Shown one piece after another: positions 6,405-11,868 of a stretch of 13,493 nt of DNA; within the stretch, counting starts at the first letter, position 1; each line of letters opens with the position of its first letter. The translations under genes were made by a program, and so were the position numbers. The DNA comes from DASRSS01 sp035656335. Its GTDB lineage: Bacteria > Actinomycetota > Actinomycetes > Mycobacteriales > Jatrophihabitantaceae. Where the stretch lies: positions 1 to 13,493 of the forward strand of contig DASRSS010000268.1 of NCBI GenBank assembly GCA_035656335.1. The letters are read 5' to 3'. Under the pieces are notes generated by a model. The model did no database searches. It saw only the letters and a list, made by a program, of their open reading frames with translations, and was not told the DNA's origin.

Positions 6405-7178
6405 ATGGTCTACCTGCTCGCCAGCGGCGCGTTCCTGGCCACCTGCTTCGGTGGCGTGGTCGCCCTGCGGGTCGGGGACAAGCTGCACCTCGTGCTCGGC
6501 GTCGCCGCGGGGGTGATGCTCGGCGTGGTCGGCTTCGACCTGCTGCCGGAGGCCCTGGACGAGGCTCATCAGACCGTCTTCGGGGTGCCCGCTGTCATGC
6601 TGGCGCTGATCGGCGGGTTCTTCTGCGTGCACGTGCTGGAGCGCTCGCTGGCCATCCACCGCGCGCATGAGGACGAGTTCGGCGGCCACTCGCACGGCGG
6701 GCACGAACACGGCCACGGCGGGCATCGACACGGCCATGGCGCGGAGTCGGTCGGCGTGCTCGCCGGGGGCGGCCTGGTGGTGCACAGCCTGCTGGACGGT
6801 GTCGGCATCGGGCTGGGTTTCCAGGCCGGCAGCGCGGTCGGCCTCGCGGTCGCGATCGCGGTCATCGCGCACGACTTCGCCGACGGGTTCAACACGTTCA
6901 CCATCACCACGCTGTACGGCAACGCGCGGCGCCGCGCGCTGGTGATGCTGGGGCTGGACGCGGTCGCGCCGGTGATCGGCACCGTCATCGGCTCGGCGTT
7001 CACCGTGCCGGGGGACGCGATCGGGATCTACCTCGGCTACTTCGCCGGATTCCTGCTGTATCTCGCGACCTCGGACATCCTGCCCGAGGCGCACGCCCGG
7101 CACGCGTCACGCATGACGCTGGCCTGCACCCTGGCGGGCGCCGGGTTCATGTGGCTGGTGGTCGGGCTGAGCGGCTGA
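6405..7178 (+). CDS. ZIP-family metal importer
   Basis: A 257-aa inner-membrane transporter expected to bring Zn2+ (or Fe/Mn) into the cytoplasm. Hydrophobic segments fall at about residues 1-21, 28-48, 63-80, 118-140, 143-165, 177-200, 205-225 and 235-255, fitting the eight-helix ZIP fold. A cytosolic His-rich loop between helices 3 and 4 (H95-H111) holds 8 histidines. The transport-site helices read H127-SLL-D131 and H156-D157-FA-D160, so the HNxxD pattern is kept in helix 4 while helix 5 uses Asp where HExxE is common. ATG at 6405 has AAAGG 8 nt upstream. Expression is probably zinc-repressed through the Zur-like box. It converges on the DUF5999 gene through a shared hairpin. Confidence 0.9.
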   Translation: MVYLLASGAFLATCFGGVVALRVGDKLHLVLGVAAGVMLGVVGFDLLPEALDEAHQTVFGVPAVMLALIGGFFCVHVLERSLAIHRAHEDEFGGHSHGGHEHGHGGHRHGHGAESVGVLAGGGLVVHSLLDGVGIGLGFQAGSAVGLAVAIAVIAHDFADGFNTFTITTLYGNARRRALVMLGLDAVAPVIGTVIGSAFTVPGDAIGIYLGYFAGFLLYLATSDILPEAHARHASRMTLACTLAGAGFMWLVVGLSG

Positions 7179-7186
7179 GCCACCCG
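7171..7186 (+). repeat. 16-bp direct repeat, right copy (flanks ZIP gene)
   Basis: This is the second exact copy of GCGGCTGAGCCACCCG (first at 6318-6333). It forms the left arm of the terminator hairpin at 7173-7214 and includes the ZIP stop codon. Confidence 0.45.
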
Positions 7187-7214
7187 GGAACCCGGCCACC
7201 CGGGAGGCTCAGCC
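7173..7214. terminator. Bidirectional hairpin containing both convergent stop codons
   Basis: GGCTGAGCC (7173-7181) pairs perfectly with GGCTCAGCC (7206-7214). Inside it, after one A/A mismatch, CCCGGG (7183-7188) pairs with CCCGGG (7199-7204) around a 10-nt loop. The stem therefore has 15 pairs with one mismatch. The left arm contains the ZIP TGA (7176-7178) and the right arm the DUF5999 TGA (7209-7211, minus). There is no T-tract, as is common for actinobacterial terminators. Confidence 0.7.
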
Positions 7215-7460
7215 CGCCTTGCGGTGCGGCGAGGCCAGCAGCAGCTCGTGCCGGCGCGCGGCGCGGCTCTGACCGTCGGGCAGCAGCTCGCCGAAGTCTT
7301 CGAAGAGGACGACGCCGTTGCAGAGCAGGCTCCAGCCCTGCTCGGGGTGCGCGGCGATCACGCGCGCCGCGTCACGGTCGTCGGCGTCGGCGGACGGGCA
7401 CGGCGGGGTGTGCCGGCAGATGTGGGAAGTCGGGGTCGCCGACTGGGAGAGCGTTGTCAT
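7209..7460 (-). CDS. DUF5999 family small protein
   Basis: An 83-aa protein of unknown function. The core CRHTPPCPSADADDRDAARV, then HPEQGWSLLCNGVVLFEDFGELLPDG, matches the actinobacterial DUF5999 family as I remember it (typical form CQHQPPCP...HPEQGWSLLCNGV). The Cys/His cluster CRHTPPC plus the later Cys could bind a metal, but the family has no assigned function. About 15 residues precede the core, more than in short Streptomyces members. Start ATG at 7460 is supported by AGGA (from CAGGA, minus strand of 7469-7473) 8 nt upstream. It converges on the ZIP gene. Both its Cys content and its neighbour make a link to metal homeostasis possible but unproven. Confidence 0.78.
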   Translation of the reverse strand: MTTLSQSATPTSHICRHTPPCPSADADDRDAARVIAAHPEQGWSLLCNGVVLFEDFGELLPDGQSRAARRHELLLASPHRKAG

Positions 7461-7539
7461 TTCCGGTGTCCTGTATTCGCTTATGAAACCGCTTCCGGTG
7501 GGAGAGCTACATCACAAGTGTGCGCGAAGATCTCCCCTT

Positions 7540-7566
7540 GTCCAGCCGCCGCGCCCGGCTGTGGAC
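7540..7566 (-). terminator. Possible hairpin terminator or attenuator
   Basis: CAGCCG (7543-7548) pairs with CGGCTG (7556-7561) around a 7-nt loop. GTC (7540-7542) and GAC (7564-7566) can extend it across a 2-nt bulge. It lies about 80 nt downstream of the HAD gene on the same strand and upstream of DUF5999. No T-tract follows. Confidence 0.3.
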
Positions 7567-7624
7567 GACTAGATCGGACATTTCGCGGCAGATCTGTGAG
7601 GAACGCGTGAGATTGTTACGTCGC

Positions 7625-7640
7625 TGTGATCTACGTCTCA
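7625..7640. promoter_or_regulatory. CRP/GlxR-like half-perfect site
   Basis: TGTGA-TCTACG-TCTCA differs by one base from the CRP/GlxR consensus TGTGA-N6-TCACA. It lies just beyond the HAD stop codon and upstream of the DUF5999 gene. On the minus strand a TAACAAT follows 6 nt later and might be a -10. Chance occurrence is quite possible. Confidence 0.25.
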
Positions 7641-7644
7641 GGCG

Positions 7645-8112
7645 TCACGTGCGCCCGAGCCGCTCCTGGGCGTCCCGCAGCGCGGCGTCCCGGGGTACCC
7701 AGTCGGCCAGCGCCGCCGGGAAGCCGGCGGCCGTCGCCGCGGCGATCACCTCCGCGTCGTCGTCCACGAACGCGGCCACCTCGCGTGCGGCGAGGCGGCG
7801 CAGCACGGCCAGCTTGAAGCTGCGGGCCGGCCGGTAGTCGCCGTCCGGGCGCATGTGCAGCTCGGTACCGGGCAGGTCGTGGCCGCGCAGCCAGTCCTCG
7901 GTCACGTCCCGCAGCCACTCCGGGCGCCCGGTGAGCCAGACGACCTCGTGCCGGCCGGCCAGGTCCAGCGCCAGCCGGGCGCCCTCGGGCAGCAGCGGGT
8001 CGTCGGCCGCGTCGCGGAAGAACCCGGTCCAGGACTTGCGCGGGTGCAGGTGGTGCAGCCGGTGCCGGACGTCGGCGACCACGCCGTCGATGTCGAACAC
8101 CGCGAGGCTCAT
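7645..8112 (-). CDS. HAD phosphatase, polynucleotide 3'-phosphatase-like
   Basis: A 155-aa cytoplasmic HAD hydrolase. All four motifs are visible: D7-I-D9-G (nucleophile and acid/base), T61-G-R, K100 and D117-D118-D119. FDIDGVVADVRHRLHHL and SWTGFF resemble the 3'-phosphatase domain of T4 polynucleotide kinase and stand-alone bacterial relatives, so a nucleotide or nucleic-acid phosphatase role is reasonable but not shown. There is no kinase domain. The frame stays open upstream to 8193, but the ATG at 8112 places DxDG at the N-terminus as expected and lies 7 nt after CAGAAT (8120-8125), a -10-like hexamer. It is divergent from guaB1, with 64 nt between starts. Confidence 0.85.
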   Translation of the reverse strand: MSLAVFDIDGVVADVRHRLHHLHPRKSWTGFFRDAADDPLLPEGARLALDLAGRHEVVWLTGRPEWLRDVTEDWLRGHDLPGTELHMRPDGDYRPARSFKLAVLRRLAAREVAAFVDDDAEVIAAATAAGFPAALADWVPRDAALRDAQERLGRT

Positions 8113-8176
8113 GCGCCCGATTCTGGCAGCCGTGCCCGATGCGCCGCAGCGCGCCGCGATGGGGGATGCTGGCGGT

Positions 8177-9610
8177 ATGCGCTTCGCCGACACCGTCCCG
8201 GACTTCGAGCTGACCTATGACGACGTGTTCATGGTCCCGGCCCGCTCGGACGTCGCCTCGCGCTTCGACGTGGATCTGAGCACGGACGACGGCTCCGGTG
8301 CCACGATCCCGCTGATCGTGGCCAACATGACCGCGGTCGCGGGACGGCGGATGGCCGAGACGACTGCGCGGCGCGGCGCGGTGACCGTGCTCCCGCAGGA
8401 CATCCCGGTGCCGGTGGTGCGCGAGGTCATCGACTGGGTCAAGGGCCGGCACCTGATCGTGGAGACGGCGGTGACGCTGTCGCCGCAGAGCCCGGTCAGC
8501 GACGCGTTGGCGCTGATGCCCAAGCGCGCCCACGGCCTGGTCGTGGTCGTCGAGGACGGCCGTCCGGTCGGCGTGGTCACCGAGGCCGACTGCCTGGGGG
8601 CGGACCGGTTCGCCCAGCTACACCAGGTGATGGCCGCCGATCCGCAGACCCTGCGCGACCCGGTCGACCCGGTCACCGCGTTCGCGGAGCTGGACCGGAT
8701 GCGGCGCAAGATCGCGCCGGTCGTCGACACGGACGGCCGCCTGGTCGGCGTGCTGTCCCGCACCGGCGCGCTGCGCTCCACGATCTACGCGCCCGCGGTG
8801 GACGGCGCCGGACGGCTGCGCGTGGCCGCCGCGATCGGCGTGAACGGCGACGTCAAGGGCAAGGCGGCGGCACTGCTGGAGGCGGGCGCGGACGTGCTCG
8901 TGATCGACACGGCGCACGGTCACCAGCAGCGCATGCTGGACGCCCTCGCGGCGGTGCGTGCCCTGTCGCCGACGGTACCCGTTGTCGCGGGCAACGTCGT
9001 CTCGGCCGAGGGCGTGCGCGACCTGGTCGAGGCCGGCGCGGACATCGTGAAGGTCGGCGTCGGGCCGGGCGCCATGTGCACCACGCGGATGATGACCGGG
9101 GTGGGGCGTCCGCAGTTCTCGGCCGTGCTCGAGTGCGCGCGGGCGGCCGCCGAACTCGGCAAGCACGTGTGGGCGGACGGGGGAGTGCGGCACCCGCGCG
9201 ACGTCGCGCTCGCCCTGGCTGCGGGCGCCTCGGCGGTCATGATCGGCTCCTGGTTCGCGGGCACGTACGAGTCGCCGGGCGACCTGCACGTGGCGCCGGA
9301 CGGCCGCATGTTCAAGGACAGTTTCGGCATGGCGTCGGCCCGCGCGGTGGCCAGCCGCACCAGTGGCGAGAGCAGCTTCGAACGCGCCCGCAAGGCGTTG
9401 TTCGAGGAGGGCATCTCGTCCGGCCGGCAGTACCTCGATCCGGCCCGTCCCGGCGTCGAGGACCTGCTCGACACGATCACCGCGGGCGTCCGGTCCGCGT
9501 GCACCTACGCCGGCGCGGCCACCCTCGCGGAGTTCCACGAGCGCGCCGTCGTCGGCGTGCAGTCGGCCTCCGGATACGCCGAGGGACGACCCCTGTACGC
9601 CGGCTGGTGA
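8177..9610 (+). CDS. guaB1: GuaB1-type IMPDH/GMP reductase family enzyme with CBS domains
   Basis: A 477-aa TIM-barrel enzyme carrying an inserted CBS pair (about residues 95-205). The active-site loop GPGAMCTTRMMTGVG contains catalytic Cys301, and RHPRDVALALAAGASAVMIGSWFAGTYESPGD follows. It matches M. tuberculosis GuaB1 (Rv1843c, 479 aa) almost throughout as I recall it. Older annotation calls this IMP dehydrogenase, but mycobacterial GuaB1 has been reported to act as an NADPH-dependent GMP reductase, turning GMP to IMP. I therefore favour purine salvage. CBS domains in this family bind purine nucleotides and regulate activity. ATG 8177 is chosen by homology; ATG 8159 in frame would add six residues. 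GATGCT lies 6 nt before the ATG, fitting a leaderless start. Confidence 0.93.
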   Translation: MRFADTVPDFELTYDDVFMVPARSDVASRFDVDLSTDDGSGATIPLIVANMTAVAGRRMAETTARRGAVTVLPQDIPVPVVREVIDWVKGRHLIVETAVTLSPQSPVSDALALMPKRAHGLVVVVEDGRPVGVVTEADCLGADRFAQLHQVMAADPQTLRDPVDPVTAFAELDRMRRKIAPVVDTDGRLVGVLSRTGALRSTIYAPAVDGAGRLRVAAAIGVNGDVKGKAAALLEAGADVLVIDTAHGHQQRMLDALAAVRALSPTVPVVAGNVVSAEGVRDLVEAGADIVKVGVGPGAMCTTRMMTGVGRPQFSAVLECARAAAELGKHVWADGGVRHPRDVALALAAGASAVMIGSWFAGTYESPGDLHVAPDGRMFKDSFGMASARAVASRTSGESSFERARKALFEEGISSGRQYLDPARPGVEDLLDTITAGVRSACTYAGAATLAEFHERAVVGVQSASGYAEGRPLYAGW

Positions 9611-9614
9611 GCGC

Positions 9615-9962
9615 GTGGACGCCGACGCGGCGCGCGCGCTGATCGAGTCGGAACGGCAGGCCGTGAGCGAGCGGATCGCCGCGCTCAGCCGTGACGTCGC
9701 CGGCATGGTGGCAGCGTCCCGCGACGCCAACGCCGACGACGAGCACGACCCCGAGGGCAGCACGATCGCGTTCGAGCGCGCGCAGGTGCTCGCGCTGCTC
9801 GACCGGGCACAGGCCGAGCTGGCCGAGCTGGATGCCGCAGAGCAGCGGCTGGCGGCGGGCAGCTACGGCCGCTGCGCGCGCTGCGGCGAGCCGATCGGGG
9901 ACGAGCGGCTCGCGGCCCGCCCGGCGGCGCGCACCTGCGTGTCCTGCGCCGCCCGCGGCTGA
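9615..9962 (+). CDS. DksA/TraR-type zinc-finger protein
   Basis: A 115-aa protein with a charged helical N-terminal half (likely a coiled coil, about residues 5-80), then a C4 zinc finger: C87-x2-C90 and C108-x2-C111 in YGRCARCGEPIGDERLAARPAARTCVSC, the standard TraR/DksA signature. Proteobacterial DksA enters the RNA polymerase secondary channel and works with ppGpp. Actinobacterial members are mostly uncharacterised and the same target is only inferred. GTG at 9615 lies 4 nt after the guaB1 stop, so the two are almost certainly co-transcribed and perhaps translationally coupled. The frame is open further upstream inside guaB1, but no better start is visible. Confidence 0.87.
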   Translation: MDADAARALIESERQAVSERIAALSRDVAGMVAASRDANADDEHDPEGSTIAFERAQVLALLDRAQAELAELDAAEQRLAAGSYGRCARCGEPIGDERLAARPAARTCVSCAARG

Positions 9963-9982
9963 GGCAGCGCTACCGCAGGCTA

Positions 9983-10018
9983 TTGGCGAAGTGCCAACAA
10001 GTTGCTACGGTCGGGAAC
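9983..10018 (+). promoter_or_regulatory. Leaderless promoter with palindrome upstream of MpaB-family gene
   Basis: TTGGCG (9983-9988) as -35, a 17-nt spacer and TACGGT (10006-10011) as -10 place the transcription start at about 10018-10019, the GTG itself. The -35 is the left arm of TTGGC-N5-GCCAA (9983-9997), a 15-bp inverted repeat that looks like an operator for an unidentified regulator. Confidence 0.5.
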
Positions 10019-10876
10019 GTGACCACGACCCAGCGGTCGGCGCCGCGGCGTGCGGCGGGCCGGCCCGAGGTGCCGCCGGAGCTGGAACGCAGCGTGAACG
10101 GCATCGCGGCGCTGCTGGCCGGCACCGCGAACGTGATCATGCAGCTGAGCTGGCCGGGCGTCGGCTACGGCGTGCTGGAGAGCAAGGTCGACAGCGGCAA
10201 CGTGATGCGGCATCCGCTGAAGCGGTTCCGCACCACGTTCACCTACCTGTCGGTGGTCATGCTCGGCACGGATGACGAGCGGGCGCGTTACCGCGAGGCC
10301 GTCAACGGCTCGCACCGGCTGGTGCGCTCGGACGAGAACAGCCCGGTGAAGTACAACGCGTTCGATCCCGAGCTGCAGCTCTGGGTGGCGGCGTGCCTCT
10401 ACTACGGCACGGTGGACATCGTCGAGCGGATGTACGGCCGTCCGAGCGAAGCCGCGCTCGACCAGTTCTACGCGTACGGCGCGAGCTTCGGCACCACGCT
10501 GCAGGTCCGTCCGGAGATGTGGCCGGCCGACCGCGACGCCTTCGCCGAGTACTGGCAGCACGGCCTGGCCAAGGTGTCGATCGACGAGCCGGTGCGGCGC
10601 TACCTGACCAGGCTGATGGACCGCAGCTACCTACCCTGGCCGCTCCGCGCGACCGGCCGCTCGAACACCTGGATCACGACCGGTTTCCTGCCCGAGATCT
10701 TCCGCGAGCAGATGCACCTGACCTGGTCGGCGCGGGACGAGGAACGCTTCGCGCGGATGATGCGCACGCTCGGCCAGCTGAGCCGCGCGCTGCCCGGGCC
10801 GGTGCGCCGGTTCCCGTTCAACTGGTTCATCTACGACCTGCGGCTGCGATCGAGACTGGGCCGTCCGCTCGTCTGA
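10019..10876 (+). CDS. MpaB/DUF2236-family oxygenase
   Basis: A 285-aa protein of the oxygenase MpaB (DUF2236) family. The family signature is visible as HPLKRFRTTFTYLSVVMLG, then the conserved histidine H99 in EAVNGSHRLV, then LQLWVAACLYYGTVDIVERMYG. Relatives include the latex-clearing protein Lcp, which binds haem b and cleaves polyisoprene, and the fungal MpaB that cuts a prenyl chain. Most bacterial members have no known substrate. No signal peptide is present, so it should be cytoplasmic or membrane-associated. GTG 10019 is chosen because the promoter ends there and it gives the usual N-terminus; a frame extending to 9983 is unlikely. It is followed 39 nt later by the CDF gene on the same strand. 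Family call good; haem ligand role of H99 is by analogy. Confidence 0.87.
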   Translation: MTTTQRSAPRRAAGRPEVPPELERSVNGIAALLAGTANVIMQLSWPGVGYGVLESKVDSGNVMRHPLKRFRTTFTYLSVVMLGTDDERARYREAVNGSHRLVRSDENSPVKYNAFDPELQLWVAACLYYGTVDIVERMYGRPSEAALDQFYAYGASFGTTLQVRPEMWPADRDAFAEYWQHGLAKVSIDEPVRRYLTRLMDRSYLPWPLRATGRSNTWITTGFLPEIFREQMHLTWSARDEERFARMMRTLGQLSRALPGPVRRFPFNWFIYDLRLRSRLGRPLV

Positions 10877-10915
10877 ACCACGCTGTCCGTGCCGTCGATG
10901 CGGCATGCTGGAGGC

Positions 10916-11860
10916 GTGAGCCACGACCACGCGCACGCCCACGCGGTGACGGCGCGCACCGACCGGCGCTGGCTGCTCGCCGCGCTCGTCGTGATCGTGC
11001 TGTTCATGGCCGGCGAGGTCACCGCGGGTGTCCTCGCGCACTCGCTCGCGCTGATCACCGACGCCGGCCACATGGTGACGGACGCGGCCGCCATCGGCGT
11101 GGCCGTGATCGCGGCCCGGATCGCGCGGCGGCCTGCACAGGGCGCGTACACGTACGGCTTCACGCGCGTCGACACGCTGTCCGGCCAGCTCAACGGCATG
11201 ACGCTGCTGCTGCTCGCCACCTGGTTCGCCGTGCTCGGCGTGCGGCGGCTGGTCAACCCCGTCCAGTCGGTGCACGGCGGCGTGGTCGGGGTGGTCGCGA
11301 TCGTGGGCGTCGCGGTGAACCTGCTGGCGACCTGGCTGGCCGGGCGCGCGAACCGGTCGAGCCTGAACGTGCGCGGCGTGCTGGCCCACCTGCTCACCGA
11401 CCTGTGGGCGTTCCTGGCCACGTTCGCCGCCGGGATCGTGATCGTGGTGACCGGCTGGGTGCGCGCGGACGCGGTCGCCTCGCTGGTCGTCGCCGCGCTG
11501 ATGACCTGGACCGGTTGGCGGCTGGTGCGCGCGGCCGGACGCGTCCTGTTAGAGGCCGCGCCGAAGCGGGTCGACCCGTTCCGGCTGGGAGAGACGATGG
11601 CGGCGGTGGACGGTGTGGCGCAGGTGCATGACCTGCACGTGTGGCAGCTCGGCAGCGGGGCCGACGCGGTGTCCGCGCACGTGCTGGTCAGCCCGCCGTA
11701 CGACTGCCACGAGGTCAGCGCGCGGCTGCGGACGCTGCTCACGGACGACTACGGGATCGGTCACGTCACGCTGCAGGCCGACCACGCCGACGCGCCCGCA
11801 CACGACGCGGGCGACTGCGCCGAGGCGCACGGCGAGATCCACATCGCCGATCCGCAATAG
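10916..11860 (+). CDS. Zinc-type cation diffusion facilitator (CzcD/ZnT-like)
   Basis: A 314-aa inner-membrane proton-coupled antiporter expected to export Zn2+ (possibly Co2+ or Cd2+). A His-rich N-terminus (SHDHAHAHA) precedes six predicted helices. The transport site is complete: H52/D56 in TM2 (DAGHMVTD) and H158/D162 in TM5 (HLLTD), the His2-Asp2 set typical of zinc-selective CDFs. The cytoplasmic domain (about residues 215-290) contains VHDLHVWQLG, and a His/Asp/Cys-rich tail ends the protein. GTG at 10916 follows GGAGG by only 1 nt, too close for normal Shine-Dalgarno use. CATGCT 6 nt upstream suggests a leaderless start instead. No Zur-like box is seen. WS/DGAT begins 8 nt after its stop. 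Confidence 0.92.
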   Translation: MSHDHAHAHAVTARTDRRWLLAALVVIVLFMAGEVTAGVLAHSLALITDAGHMVTDAAAIGVAVIAARIARRPAQGAYTYGFTRVDTLSGQLNGMTLLLLATWFAVLGVRRLVNPVQSVHGGVVGVVAIVGVAVNLLATWLAGRANRSSLNVRGVLAHLLTDLWAFLATFAAGIVIVVTGWVRADAVASLVVAALMTWTGWRLVRAAGRVLLEAAPKRVDPFRLGETMAAVDGVAQVHDLHVWQLGSGADAVSAHVLVSPPYDCHEVSARLRTLLTDDYGIGHVTLQADHADAPAHDAGDCAEAHGEIHIADPQ

Positions 11861-11868
11861 GGAAGCCG

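Larger units (their letters stand above)
7461..7644. other. 184-nt gap upstream of the DUF5999 gene
   Basis: This is the longest non-coding stretch. It lies between two minus-strand genes and has a lower GC content than its flanks. It holds a hairpin at 7540-7566 and a CRP-like site at 7625-7640. I see no credible ORF, tRNA or insertion sequence. Its 5' portion (minus strand) should contain the DUF5999 promoter, but no clear -35/-10 pair is visible. Confidence 0.5.

Noticed and set aside
7528..7600. Repeated AGATCT words in the 7461-7644 gap as a regulatory repeat
   Set aside because: Only two copies of a self-complementary 6-mer with no regular spacing.
7853..8176. Upstream extension of the guaB1 frame by over 100 codons
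   Set aside because: It runs antisense through the HAD gene, and GuaB1 homologues begin at the MRFADT-type sequence near 8177.
9363..9614. Upstream extension of the DksA/TraR frame
   Set aside because: It overlaps the conserved C-terminus of guaB1 in another frame; GTG 9615 gives the normal family length.
10910..10914. GGAGG as Shine-Dalgarno for the CDF gene
   Set aside because: It is only 1 nt from the GTG, and the next in-frame start (10946) is too far and would remove the His-rich N-terminus.
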